The notes beneath the pieces were generated by a model. It ran no database searches and was not told where the DNA came from. It saw only the letters and a program-made list of their open reading frames with translations. A DNA stretch of 64,000 bases from Bacillus timonensis (GTDB lineage Bacteria; Bacillota; Bacilli; Bacillales; Bacillaceae_L). Positions 6,643 to 15,425 of the stretch are shown here, one piece after another. The translations under genes and the position numbers were made by a program. Where the stretch lies: the NCBI GenBank assembly GCA_020171895.1, contig JAIVAN010000004.1, positions 495,155 to 559,154 of the forward strand, read 5' to 3'. Numbering within the stretch: the stretch's first letter is position 1; each line of letters opens with the position of its first letter.

Positions 6643-8949
6643 ATGATTCATACACGAAAAATATCGGTAAGAAAGCTTGTTGAATATGTGTATCGAAGCG
6701 GAAGTATAGACCTTTCTTTTCAAGGGCGCAACCGGCTTGTAGAAGGAACGATGACTCATCAGCGTATTCAAGAAGCGCAAGATGAAGAGCACTATCAAAA
6801 AGAAGTTCCACTATCATATACGTATGAGAAGGATGGCTTCAGGTTGATAGTAGAAGGAAGAGCCGACGGGATTTTAACAGTAGAAGATGAAGTGACGATT
6901 GAAGAAATTAAGTCTACGAAAAGATTAAGCTCTGTTGATGTAGAGAAAAATCAAACACATTGGGCACAAGCAAAGCTTTATGGTTTTATATATGCAAAGG
7001 AAAACGGATTAACGGAGCTTACCATTCAATTAACGTATGCCGATGTTCACAGTGATGATGCGAAAAGCGTGAGAAAGCCGTTTTCTTTTACTGAACTTGA
7101 GGATTTTGCAATGACTACAATTGAGGAATATATGAAGTTCGTGAAAGTTCAGACCGAATTTCAGGAAAGAAGAAATGAATCGATAAAAGAACTGAACTTT
7201 CCGTTCCCGCAATATCGTGAAGGACAACGTAATTTAGCTGTCGCCGTCTATAAAACCATTTCTGAGGAAAAGAGATTGTTTGCAAAAGCACCGACCGGAA
7301 TTGGGAAAACAATTTCCACACTGTTTCCTTCACTAAAAGCGATGGGGGAACAAAAGGTTGAGAAGCTGATTTATTTAACAGCCAAGACAATTACAAGAAC
7401 GGTTGCTGAAGACACGGTTGCAGTTTTAAGAGAGAATGGTTTACGAGTCAAAGCTTGTACGATTACGGCTAAAGATAAGGTGTGTTTGAAGGAAGAGACG
7501 CTTTGTCAGGCAGAGTATTGTGAATTTGCCAACGGCTATTATGACCGTTTAAATGAGGGGCTGATTGATTTTTATCAACATGAGGATGTGTTTGATCGAC
7601 AAACGATTGACCGCTACGCAAAAAAATATACGTTATGTCCGTTTGAGTTTTCCCTTGATGTCGCGCTTTTAGCAGATATCATCATATGTGATTACAATTA
7701 TCTGTTTGATCCAAGAGTATCGCTAAAAAGATTAGCTGATATGAATAAGCGCTCGTTTGCAGTGTTAATTGATGAGGCCCATAATTTGATGGACCGCGCG
7801 CGTGCAATGTATTCGTGTGAATTATCGAAGGCTTCATTTTTAGAAGTAAAGAGACTGTTTAATCAAGAAAAGAATGAGATTTACCATTGTGCTAGTGAAT
7901 TAAATGCCTATTTTTTAGAGAGAAAAAAAGAAGTGAAGGATTCTTCATTCATTGAGCAAGCATTACCAGAGAAACTGCTCAAGTTGATTGAAGAATTTAT
8001 TGATGTGATCGATAAGTGGCTTCCAACCAATCGCCAAAGTGAAGGCTATCAGCAAGTACTAGACTTGTACTTTGCCATGAATACCTTTTCCCAGCTTTCA
8101 AAAGTATTTAATGAGCGATTTATTGGGTATGTTGAGAAAAATCGAAACGATGTGGTGTATAAGATACTGTGTCTTGATCCATCACAGCTGTTAAAGGATA
8201 CGACAAAGCGAAACAAAGCGACCATCTTTTTTTCGGCAACGTTAACTCCGCATTCGTATTATCGAGACATATTGGGTGGGGAAGAGGACGATTATGCGTA
8301 TTCACTTCCATCACCGTTTGATCAAGGAAACCTAAAGGTAAAGATAGCGAATTTGTCGACTCGGTATAAAGACCGAGAGCGAACGCTGCCACTGATTGTA
8401 GAGAGTATTTATGAAGAAATGATGCAGCAACCTGGAAACTTTTTAGTGTTTTGTCCGTCTTATCACTACATGAATATGATTGTTGAACAGTTTAAAGAAA
8501 CGTATCAGGAAGTTGAAATTTTAGAACAAGCTCAAACGATGAATGAAGAGGAACGAGAAGGATTCTTGGCACAGTTTAATGAGACGCGTGAAGAAAGAAT
8601 AGTCGGTTTTGCGGTGTTAGGCGGTATTTTCTCAGAGGGAATTGATCTTAAGAGGAACCGTTTAAATGGCGTCATCATTGTCGGAGTAGGTCTTCCTCAA
8701 TTTAATGTCGAGCAAGATATTTTAAAAGATTATTATCAATCGATAGGGAAAAATGGCTACGACTTTGCTTATGTTATACCTGGCATGAATAAAGTGCTGC
8801 AAGCGGGTGGTCGACTTATTCGGACGGAACAAGATACAGGAACGCTCGTATTGATTGATGATCGCTTTTTATCTGCGAAATATCAACGACTACTCCCAAA
8901 GGAGTGGAGTCATTATGAGGTGATAAAAAAGAGCTCATATCGTGTGTGA
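6643..8949 (+). CDS. PD-(D/E)XK nuclease / XPD-DinG-like Fe-S helicase fusion
   Basis: 768 residues. Residues about 1-170 look like a Cas4/RecB-type nuclease: GRADGIL, then VTIEEIKSTK fits the D...ExK core. The rest is a superfamily-2 Rad3/XPD helicase: motif I KAPTGIGKT near residue 218, an insertion with four cysteines (KVCLKE, TLCQAEYC, TLCPFE) that matches the 4Fe-4S pin of XPD and DinG, DEAH near 380, FFSATL near 530, and the C-terminal GGRLIRTEQD motif VI. Such enzymes unwind 5'-to-3' and act on repair intermediates. The nuclease fusion occurs in Firmicutes. It stands alone, with a terminator overlapping its end. Confidence 0.88.
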   Translation: MIHTRKISVRKLVEYVYRSGSIDLSFQGRNRLVEGTMTHQRIQEAQDEEHYQKEVPLSYTYEKDGFRLIVEGRADGILTVEDEVTIEEIKSTKRLSSVDVEKNQTHWAQAKLYGFIYAKENGLTELTIQLTYADVHSDDAKSVRKPFSFTELEDFAMTTIEEYMKFVKVQTEFQERRNESIKELNFPFPQYREGQRNLAVAVYKTISEEKRLFAKAPTGIGKTISTLFPSLKAMGEQKVEKLIYLTAKTITRTVAEDTVAVLRENGLRVKACTITAKDKVCLKEETLCQAEYCEFANGYYDRLNEGLIDFYQHEDVFDRQTIDRYAKKYTLCPFEFSLDVALLADIIICDYNYLFDPRVSLKRLADMNKRSFAVLIDEAHNLMDRARAMYSCELSKASFLEVKRLFNQEKNEIYHCASELNAYFLERKKEVKDSSFIEQALPEKLLKLIEEFIDVIDKWLPTNRQSEGYQQVLDLYFAMNTFSQLSKVFNERFIGYVEKNRNDVVYKILCLDPSQLLKDTTKRNKATIFFSATLTPHSYYRDILGGEEDDYAYSLPSPFDQGNLKVKIANLSTRYKDRERTLPLIVESIYEEMMQQPGNFLVFCPSYHYMNMIVEQFKETYQEVEILEQAQTMNEEEREGFLAQFNETREERIVGFAVLGGIFSEGIDLKRNRLNGVIIVGVGLPQFNVEQDILKDYYQSIGKNGYDFAYVIPGMNKVLQAGGRLIRTEQDTGTLVLIDDRFLSAKYQRLLPKEWSHYEVIKKSSYRV

Positions 8950-8963
8950 TATGGGCTCTTTTC
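8926..8963 (+). terminator. strong terminator overlapping the helicase stop codon
   Basis: AAGAGCTCATATC/GATATGGGCTCTT (13 bp, one G-U pair), loop GTGTGT, then TTTTC. Confidence 0.85.
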
Positions 8964-9043
8964 GTATTATAAATTCTTTGTTGTCAATTAAGAGGAGTGA
9001 AGTATGCGGACCTTGAGTTGCAATGAAGCCAGTTTCTTCGTTT

Positions 9044-9649
9044 TTATAAATCCTTTGCGTCATCTATGCGATAACTAAGAGTAACATATGCGTACCTTGA
9101 TTTGCGGTCCAATTCTTCAGCTGTGAAGCCAGCTTCTTCGGTTGTTGTGTCGTCTTCTTTCGATAATTCGCCGCCAACAGCATTCCTAATTCTGTCCATT
9201 GACTCAACCCATTCTCTCCCTGTTTTTTCGGAAAAATTAATCGTCAAATTCACTTGGTATTCTGGGTTGTTTTCTTTTCCTTCTTTTACTCCTTTGCCAA
9301 GTAACTTTAATCCGGGCTCAAGCACGTTCATAATTTGAGCCATTACCGCTTCAGGGTGTTCACTCAGAAGTGAGCGGTCAAGCTGAAAGATACCTCGATC
9401 TTTATTGGCTTTGTAATATTTTTCAATGAGATTTCCGTGCTGACGTGTATCAACTAATTCTAGTAGTTCAGCTTCCTCTAATTTTTTAACATGATAGTAC
9501 AAACGAGATGGTTTCTCCCCAAGCTCTTCTGCAATTTGATTTACCGTCACAGGCCCATTACTTGCGATATCTAGGATGCTTTTTCTTTTGGGGTCCATAA
9601 TTATTTTGGCGATCTCAAGGTCGGTGATTTTTTTATTGTTTTTACTCAT
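9044..9649 (-). CDS. ArsR-like winged-helix transcriptional regulator
   Basis: 201 residues. An N-terminal winged helix (about 10-95) contains MDPKRKSILDIASNGPVTVNQIAEELGEKPSRLYYHVKKLEEAELLELV, the ArsR/HTH_20 pattern, followed by about 100 residues of an unassigned, charged sensing or dimer region. No cysteine pair typical of ArsR metal sensors is present, so a small molecule is the more likely signal. It is the second gene of a minus-strand unit, 15 bases after the MFS exporter, which suggests it controls that exporter through the palindrome at 10979-10998. Confidence 0.85.
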   Translation of the reverse strand: MSKNNKKITDLEIAKIIMDPKRKSILDIASNGPVTVNQIAEELGEKPSRLYYHVKKLEEAELLELVDTRQHGNLIEKYYKANKDRGIFQLDRSLLSEHPEAVMAQIMNVLEPGLKLLGKGVKEGKENNPEYQVNLTINFSEKTGREWVESMDRIRNAVGGELSKEDDTTTEEAGFTAEELDRKSRYAYVTLSYRIDDAKDL

Positions 9650-9664
9650 AAATTGAGTTTCCCC

Positions 9665-10951
9665 CTATGATTCTACCGCTAGCTTTGCTTTAGTTTTTGA
9701 ACTAGGTGCTTGAACCTTTGCTTTTTTAGACTGAATGGTATGCAGTGCCTTATAACCCTTTAATAGTGGGAAGAAGATGACAACAGCTATGAGAAGTACT
9801 CCTGAAAATGCAGTACCATTCAAGACACCAATTAGACCTGCGATCCAACCGCCTGCTAGTAATCCAATCATTTGAAACGTATTTGCTGTGGCACTTAACA
9901 GTGCAGATCCTCTTCCTCTAAAATGGGCAGGTGTTGCGCCTAAAAATAAGCTGCTAAGCGGAACATTGATAAGTGTATTTAGTATACCTAACATTATACA
10001 CCATGCGTATACTGGGGCAATTCCAATTTGAAGTCTGACGATGTTCACAGGAATAATCAGTACCATTAATATCCCAATGGCCATTGTTCCACCAATTAAG
10101 ACCGAGCTAGGTCGAAATACTTTTATTAAAAAAGGAGCAAGTATCATTGAGCCAACAATCGCTCCCACCCCTGAAGAGGACTGGATAAAACCGAAGTGTG
10201 TTCCCGAAACTTCAAACGTTTTTGTTAGAACACTTATTAAGTTTGTGTTCGTCATGCCTACAACGAGTGTAACTGGTACTAGTAATAGAAGGAGGAAGCG
10301 AAGAGCGGGAATCCCTACTACTTCTTTAATACCTGAACGGATTTGCGTGAAGTAGCCTTCTTTGTTCGTTGATGATGGTTGATCTTGTTTTCGAGTGATT
10401 GTTAACGTCATGAGTAAGAGAGCAGATAGTAAAAACGTTACAGCATCAACAGAAAAGATGATATGGAAATTGTTTAATACCATTAATAGTCCACCAATAG
10501 ATGGTCCAATAATCTCCATGGCAGCTCTTGTTCCTTGCGAAATGGAGATCGCTTGTTGAATTTTATCTTCACCAACGATGTCTGGAATAGAGGCTGAACG
10601 TGCCGGGTCAAAAAGTGCAGTTCCGATTCCTTGTAACACAATTAACGAGATTAAAACGGGAACGGAATCGTGAAAAAGCATCATGACAAGTACAATGAAC
10701 ATTCTGTAAAAATCAGAGCCTACCATAATCCATTTACGTGAGTATTTATCTGCAAGAGGTCCTAAGAAAATGCCAAATACGGCTGATGGGAGTAAGTGTG
10801 CGAAGATGACTAAACCGATAGCTAAGGGGTCTTTTGAAAGGGTAGCAACTAAATAGATAATGGCTAATCGAGTTATACCATCACCGACATGTGAAATAAC
10901 TTGAGCGCACAAAAAACGAAAGTAATCTTTATTTTTTAAAAGCTGAAGCAT
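9665..10951 (-). CDS. MFS exporter (DHA3/MFS_3 type)
   Basis: 428 residues, about 12 membrane segments, motif A as GPLADKYSRKWIM in loop 2-3, SIPDIVGEDKIQQAISISQ in the region typical of the EntS/MFS_3 branch, and a basic, Lys/Ala-rich C-terminal tail. AGGAGG lies five bases upstream of ATG 10951. Cotranscribed with the ArsR-like regulator downstream. Probably exports a toxic compound; substrate unknown. Confidence 0.87.
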   Translation of the reverse strand: MLQLLKNKDYFRFLCAQVISHVGDGITRLAIIYLVATLSKDPLAIGLVIFAHLLPSAVFGIFLGPLADKYSRKWIMVGSDFYRMFIVLVMMLFHDSVPVLISLIVLQGIGTALFDPARSASIPDIVGEDKIQQAISISQGTRAAMEIIGPSIGGLLMVLNNFHIIFSVDAVTFLLSALLLMTLTITRKQDQPSSTNKEGYFTQIRSGIKEVVGIPALRFLLLLLVPVTLVVGMTNTNLISVLTKTFEVSGTHFGFIQSSSGVGAIVGSMILAPFLIKVFRPSSVLIGGTMAIGILMVLIIPVNIVRLQIGIAPVYAWCIMLGILNTLINVPLSSLFLGATPAHFRGRGSALLSATANTFQMIGLLAGGWIAGLIGVLNGTAFSGVLLIAVVIFFPLLKGYKALHTIQSKKAKVQAPSSKTKAKLAVES

Positions 10952-10978
10952 ATGATTTCCTCCTAAATTAATTTTTAT

Positions 10979-10998
10979 CGTTAAAATTAATTTTAACG
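10979..10998. promoter_or_regulatory. perfect 20-bp palindrome, candidate operator of the ArsR-like regulator
   Basis: CGTTAAAATTAATTTTAACG is its own reverse complement and lies 27 bases upstream of the MFS start, in AT-rich promoter DNA. Related halves flank it (AAATTAATTTTTATCG and CGGTTAAAT). Confidence 0.6.
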
Positions 10999-11146
10999 GT
11001 TAAATATATTAAAACAAGTGTGGATAAATTTGTAAAGGGATTTTTGTGAAAAAATTTGAATTTTTAATGATGTTTACCAATACGTCCCGTTCTCGACAAT
11101 TTTTACAGTCATTTTACAAGTTTCGTGTTACACTATTTTCGAAGGG

Positions 11147-11860
11147 GTGAGAAGCTTGCAGGTAGCCATTCTTTGTAAAAAATTGAGGAAACAAGTTTCT
11201 TTTAAAGAAAAACAAGAAGATATCATTGAGATAGATGAATTTAAGCTAAAGGCTGGAGAACAGGTAGCGATTATGGGTCCAAGTGGCTCTGGGAAAACAT
11301 CGCTGTTAAATTTACTTGCCGGGTTAGACGTTCCAACAGAAGGTTCTGTCGAAGTGCTTGGAAGTTCACTCCAATTAAAATCTGAGCAAGAACGAGATCA
11401 ATTCAGAGGAAAACATATCGGTATGGTGTTCCAAGAGTTTCAATTGTTTCCGTACATGACAGCTTTAGAAAATGTTTTAGTTCAGGGGTTAGCGCATCCA
11501 TATCACCGCTCAAAGGAAGCATTAAAAATAGCTACGGACTTGCTTCATATGATGGGGTTAAGTAATCGTGTTCATCATAAGGTAACAGTATTATCTAAAG
11601 GTCAACAACAAAGAGTGGCGATTGCTCGTGCACTTTTTAACGAGCCAAAGTTAATGCTTGTTGATGAGCCAACGAGTAATTTGGATGCAAAAACAGGATT
11701 AGAGGTCATCCGACTTATTAAGGGAATTTGTAAAGACCGTGGCTGTACATTAGTAGTCGTAACTCACGATGTTGCGGTTGCTGGACAGTTTGAACGGATT
11801 GAATATATGGAGAAACTGAACCAAGCGTATGCAGATGTTCTAAATGAGGTCGTGCTATGA
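11147..11860 (+). CDS. ABC transporter ATPase, MacB/LolD type
   Basis: 237 residues, one nucleotide-binding domain: Walker A GPSGSGKTS near residue 45, Q-loop VFQEFQLFP, a slightly altered signature LSKGQQQR near 146, Walker B LMLVDEPTSNLD, and the H-loop VTHD. The sequence groups with LolD/MacB/FtsE ATPases. GTG 11147 and TTG 11156 are both usable; GAAGGGG is better spaced for TTG 11156. Its stop overlaps the permease start (ATGA), indicating translational coupling. First gene of a three-gene unit ending at 13705. Confidence 0.9.
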   Translation: MRSLQVAILCKKLRKQVSFKEKQEDIIEIDEFKLKAGEQVAIMGPSGSGKTSLLNLLAGLDVPTEGSVEVLGSSLQLKSEQERDQFRGKHIGMVFQEFQLFPYMTALENVLVQGLAHPYHRSKEALKIATDLLHMMGLSNRVHHKVTVLSKGQQQRVAIARALFNEPKLMLVDEPTSNLDAKTGLEVIRLIKGICKDRGCTLVVVTHDVAVAGQFERIEYMEKLNQAYADVLNEVVL

Positions 11861-13185
11861 ATATCCTAACTTTCACTTTACGAAGTCTAAAAGGAAGAAA
11901 AACAAATGTGATTTTTACCGTGCTAGCAATCATGATTGCGGTAGGTCTGACACTATCCGTATTGATGATTTCAAGCAGTGTAGAAAATGGGGTAAAAGAA
12001 CAGGCTGGAAGCTATGATTTAGTAGTTGGTGCTGAAGGTAGTCCAATGCAGCTGGTTTTAAATAGTTTAGTATACTTAGACACGCCAACAGGAAATATTC
12101 CTTATGAAATCTATGAAAATCTAATGACTGATGAACGTGTTTTACGCGTCGTCCCTTTAGCATTAGGTGATTCTTACCGGGGCTTTCCGATTATCGGAAC
12201 GAACCAAGATTTCTTTTTACCATTTAGAGAAGGGTTGCCTGAACGGTTTCACTTAACAGAAGGCAAGTGGTTTTCAGCGACAGGAGAAGTGGTGCTTGGG
12301 GCTGAGGTAGCTAAGGCTGGTTCGTTTTCTGTTGGAGACACCTTTCATGGAAATCATGGTATAGGTAGTTCAGGAGAATCACATGAAGAGCTAGAATACA
12401 AGGTAGTAGGGATTTTAGAAAGAACAGGTCAAGGTGATGATAAAGGAATCTTCACGCCGATTGAAAGTGTATGGGATGTTCATGCACATGATGAAGTGAC
12501 GGGTGAAGATGGAGAGCATGCGGAAGACGGAGAGCATTCCGAAGAAGGAGAGCATGCGGAAGACGGAGAGCATTCCGAAGAAGGAGAGCATGCGGAAGAC
12601 GGTGAGCATACCAAAAACGGAGAACATGCAGAAGTCAATGAGCATTCGGAAGACTTAATGGTCACTGCACTATTAGTCAAGCCTGAGCAACTAGGGTATG
12701 CTCCGATGTTAAAAGAAGAGTTGGATGATCTCCATGAGGTACAAGCCGTGTATCCTGTGAAAATCTTTCGTCAGTTACTTGAGACCTTTCATGCAGGAAA
12801 GTCGATTGCGATATTGCTAGCAGCCGTTTCCATTGGGATGGCCATTTTATTTATCGTCTTTGCTGTTTTAAATTCTATTGGTCAACGAATTAGAGAAACG
12901 AATATTTTACGTGCATTAGGTGTGACGAGAAAGAAGATTATCGCAACGAGTTTACTAGAAACGGTCATTACAGCATTAATAGGGACAGTGTTAGGTATCT
13001 TGTTATCGCTAATAGTCTACTACTTAGCTAGTGCGTACAGCATGCAATTGTTGGGCGTTCATTTGTCCTCAGCGGGTATTGACGGATCTGTTTTTCTATA
13101 TAGTTTGTATTTGTTTTTGTTAGCGGTAATCGTTTCAATTCTTCCAATGTTTACGATGTATGTAAAAAAAGTGGATGGTAGGTAA
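11857..13185 (+). CDS. FtsX/MacB-type ABC permease with His-rich tandem repeat
   Basis: 442 residues: an N-terminal membrane segment (about 15-37), a large extracytoplasmic domain (about 40-310), and three C-terminal segments (about 320-435) with the FtsX-family ETNILRALGVTRKKI loop. The external domain carries a run of GEHAEDGEHSEE units (residues about 217-265), eight His in an Asp/Glu-rich background, which is a likely Zn, Ni or Cu buffer. At DNA level this is a 36-bp tandem repeat (12511-12600). A His-rich, MacB-like permease with a CxxC lipoprotein recalls the Vibrio ZrgABCDE zinc system; the metal itself is my inference. Confidence 0.88.
   Translation: MNILTFTLRSLKGRKTNVIFTVLAIMIAVGLTLSVLMISSSVENGVKEQAGSYDLVVGAEGSPMQLVLNSLVYLDTPTGNIPYEIYENLMTDERVLRVVPLALGDSYRGFPIIGTNQDFFLPFREGLPERFHLTEGKWFSATGEVVLGAEVAKAGSFSVGDTFHGNHGIGSSGESHEELEYKVVGILERTGQGDDKGIFTPIESVWDVHAHDEVTGEDGEHAEDGEHSEEGEHAEDGEHSEEGEHAEDGEHTKNGEHAEVNEHSEDLMVTALLVKPEQLGYAPMLKEELDDLHEVQAVYPVKIFRQLLETFHAGKSIAILLAAVSIGMAILFIVFAVLNSIGQRIRETNILRALGVTRKKIIATSLLETVITALIGTVLGILLSLIVYYLASAYSMQLLGVHLSSAGIDGSVFLYSLYLFLLAVIVSILPMFTMYVKKVDGR
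12511..12654 (+). repeat. in-frame 36-bp tandem repeat encoding GEHAEDGEHSEE
   Basis: Units 12511-12546 and 12547-12582 are identical, 12583-12600 repeats the first half exactly, and 12601-12654 is a decayed continuation. 36 bases equals 12 codons, so copy number can change without frameshift. Confidence 0.9.
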
Positions 13186-13207
13186 ATTTTTAAGAGGGGG
13201 TTATGTG

Positions 13208-13705
13208 ATGAGATTTAGTAAATTGGTAATCTGGGTATTCATGTTGCTGGTGCTGGCAGCATGTGGCGCGAATGGTGAAAAAGAGGCTGAAAAATCATCG
13301 AGCGGCGGAGACCAACAAGATGGACCTGTTGAAATAACTTTTGCTGATTTTTTTACAAAGTCAACAACAGGTGATGGACAAATTACGGAGAAGATGAAGG
13401 AGTTAAACGGAAAAAAAGTTGCAATCAAAGGATATATGACAGAATTAACTCCGATCGATAATCGATTTATGTATTTAGTGCCAACAGCAGGTGCAGCGTG
13501 TCCGTTTTGCTCTGCCGACAATCCCAAGTATTTAGAAGCAATCGCAGTATATCCACCAGATGGTGAAGAGGGCATTCCTTATACAGAAGAAGCAATTTGG
13601 GCATATGGAACGCTTGAAGTCGGAGAAGAAGTTGATGAAGCAACAGGATTAATTAGTATGTTTCGTTTAAAGGCAGAATCAATTGATATATATCAGCCGA
13701 GATAA
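13208..13705 (+). CDS. DUF3299-like lipoprotein with CPFC motif
   Basis: 165 residues. Lipobox LVLAACG sets a lipid-anchored cysteine near residue 19, followed by a Gly/Ser/Glu linker. The folded part has LNGKKVAIKGYMTEL, YLVPTAGAACPFC and later WAYGTLEVGEE, an OB-like arrangement I link to DUF3299-type proteins found with MacB-like metal ABC systems. CPFC could bind metal or be redox active. AGAGGGGG lies seven bases upstream of ATG 13208. Probably the surface partner of the ABC pair; a terminator follows directly. Confidence 0.75.
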   Translation: MRFSKLVIWVFMLLVLAACGANGEKEAEKSSSGGDQQDGPVEITFADFFTKSTTGDGQITEKMKELNGKKVAIKGYMTELTPIDNRFMYLVPTAGAACPFCSADNPKYLEAIAVYPPDGEEGIPYTEEAIWAYGTLEVGEEVDEATGLISMFRLKAESIDIYQPR

Positions 13706-13716
13706 CTTGTATGTGG

Positions 13717-13746
13717 AAATCCCCCTTTGATATAGGGGGATTTTTT
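13717..13746 (+). terminator. terminator of the His-rich ABC operon
   Basis: AATCCCCC/GGGGGATT stem with a nine-base loop, followed by six T. Confidence 0.9.
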
Positions 13747-13833
13747 GTGTTGTGGTAGTAATTTTGTGCTAGATAATACTAGATGATTATAGGGAACGTC
13801 GGATTATAATTTGAAAGCGTCAAATTATCTGGA

Positions 13834-13861
13834 TAAAACGGCGGAATGCTCCGTCGTTTTA
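13834..13861. other. 12-bp hairpin in convergent intergenic region
   Basis: TAAAACGGCGGA/TCCGTCGTTTTA around ATGC, one G-U pair, T-rich on both ends; it could end transcription from either side. Confidence 0.5.
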
Positions 13862-13869
13862 TACTGGTG

Positions 13870-13972
13870 GCTGATAAACCTTGGAATGCGGCTGATAAAT
13901 CCTCAAAAGTCGCTGATAAATCCTCAAAAGTCGCTGATAAATCTCGCAAAGTCGCTGATAAATACAAAAAGC
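13870..13972. repeat. 21-bp tandem repeat, about 4.9 units
   Basis: Units start at 13870, 13891, 13912, 13933 and 13954, each opening GCTGATAAA. Units 2 and 3 are identical (GCTGATAAATCCTCAAAAGT plus C). It lies in the 317-base gap between the lipoprotein and HupE genes. Both strands have open frames through it only because 21 is a multiple of three; neither has a ribosome binding site. Confidence 0.9.
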
Positions 13973-14022
13973 AAAATATATAACTATCTAAATTACAGTT
14001 TTGCTACTACTTTATGTAAGTT

Positions 14023-15126
14023 TTATCCTAAGATTCTCTCAATAACCCAATAGAGCCCTACTAAAACCATTAGAACAGATACTACCTTTATTCCTTTTTG
14101 ATAGTGTTTCGATTTTTGCATGAAATGAAGTATTGGCAAAACAAGAGCAACTAATGCAATTTGGACAACTTCAATTCCAACATTAAAACTTAAGAGGGAT
14201 GCAACTAAATGATTTTTAGGTATTTCCATCTCCGATAATAAACCCGCAAAACCTAGTCCATGAATTAGGCCAAATACAAACGTTAAGAGTGAACGATGCT
14301 TCACTTCCTTTCGAATGATGTTTTCAACGGCAACGTAAACAATACTAAGTGCAATGGCCGATTCAACAAGCTTCGAAGATAGCGTGATAACATCTAAATA
14401 TCCAAGTGTTAAGGTAATGCTATGTGCAATGGTAAATGCTGTAACAATCTTTACATAATCTTTAAAAGGCTGCTTAAACAATAAGAGAACAAGTAAAAAT
14501 AACAAATGATCATATCCTGTTAAAATATGCTCCATTCCAAGTACAAAAAAAGTGATCCAAGAGGAAGATGTACTAGCTGCATTTTCAGAAGTAACATCTA
14601 AAGTGAGTGAGCGATCATCACCCTTTAAAAGGTGCTCACTTATTTCTCCATTCTTTTCAACCTTTAGAAATTGAGTGTAAGTAGCTTTGTCCTTTGAGTC
14701 GAAATAGAATTTGTCAATCAGAGTGATCTCTTTAGTATCTTCACTAAGTAAATAAGAAAACGTAACGCTAACTACCTGCATGTCTTTACGTTGCTCAACC
14801 GTCATTGTCCCAACTTCAGCTCGTTGTATATTTCCTCCAACTTCAATATATAAGTTTCTACTCATCCATTCGGTAATGGAAGATTGAGAAGAATCAACCT
14901 CGACTTGAGTCAAACGACCATCGTTATTACTATCGGAGCCAGTTGATTCAATCACTGATAATTCATCAATTGAAAAAGTTAAAGTTAAATTTTGGCCATC
15001 AATGGTTAAATCTCCAAAGCTAGCACTATATGCGTGAGCATCTACTAGTCGAGCTACTCCAAGTATGGATGAGACTATAAAAAATATGATTACAAACGCT
15101 AATTTCCTATTTTTAGATAACAACAT
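14023..15126 (-). CDS. HupE/UreJ-2 family membrane protein, putative metal permease
   Basis: 367 residues: signal-like segment (about 9-30), a soluble external domain (about 31-185) containing DSNNDGRLTQVEVD, an EF-hand-like acidic loop, then six or seven membrane segments with GMEHILTGYDHLLFLL, AFTIAHSITLTLG, FGLIHGLGFAG and FNVGIEVVQ. These His-bearing motifs mark the HupE/UreJ family, linked to nickel or cobalt entry. It converges on the His-rich ABC operon. The 257 bases upstream hold a plausible GGGGGTA site and nothing else for this strand. Confidence 0.82.
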   Translation of the reverse strand: MLLSKNRKLAFVIIFFIVSSILGVARLVDAHAYSASFGDLTIDGQNLTLTFSIDELSVIESTGSDSNNDGRLTQVEVDSSQSSITEWMSRNLYIEVGGNIQRAEVGTMTVEQRKDMQVVSVTFSYLLSEDTKEITLIDKFYFDSKDKATYTQFLKVEKNGEISEHLLKGDDRSLTLDVTSENAASTSSSWITFFVLGMEHILTGYDHLLFLLVLLLFKQPFKDYVKIVTAFTIAHSITLTLGYLDVITLSSKLVESAIALSIVYVAVENIIRKEVKHRSLLTFVFGLIHGLGFAGLLSEMEIPKNHLVASLLSFNVGIEVVQIALVALVLPILHFMQKSKHYQKGIKVVSVLMVLVGLYWVIERILG

Positions 15127-15260
15127 AGAGATACCCCCAATGAATATTCGGTTCCTGTATATTGTATCCGTTTTCGTAAATGGTTTCTAGTGCACCTTTG
15201 TCGAAATTAGTAAAAGAATAGAAAAAAAATTGCCATTTCTTAAATTATTATAGAAAAATC

Positions 15261-15299
15261 TTAACATTCGGTTTACAATAAATTTAGAATAGTTTGATA
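15261..15299 (+). promoter_or_regulatory. PhoP-box-like array of four hexamers
   Basis: TTAACA (15261), TTTACA (15272), TTTAGA (15283) and TTGATA (15294) start exactly 11 bases apart, the spacing of TT(A/C/T)ACA repeats bound by PhoP in Bacillus. It lies 127 bases upstream of the wall-anchored phosphoesterase/nuclease start, which makes phosphate-starvation control likely. Confidence 0.65.
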
Positions 15300-15425
15300 G
15301 ACTAAATGTACTAGATACGAATACATACACAACATGAAGAGGAGTAGTTCAGATGAGCATACTCCTTTTGCTCTGATTATCTAATGGAATCTAGTAAACT
15401 ATTACCAATCACTAAGGGGGAAACA

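Noticed and set aside
9665..10951. MFS/regulator pair as part of a mobile island
   Set aside because: Base composition matches its neighbours and no integrase, transposase or attachment repeats are seen.
12415..12680. Minus-strand ORFs opposite the His-rich segment
   Set aside because: Shadows of the in-frame 36-bp repeat of the permease gene.
13779..14053. ORFs on both strands with LSATFED-like or LINPQKS-like repeats
   Set aside because: They arise from the 21-bp tandem repeat, have no ribosome site and lie between convergent genes.
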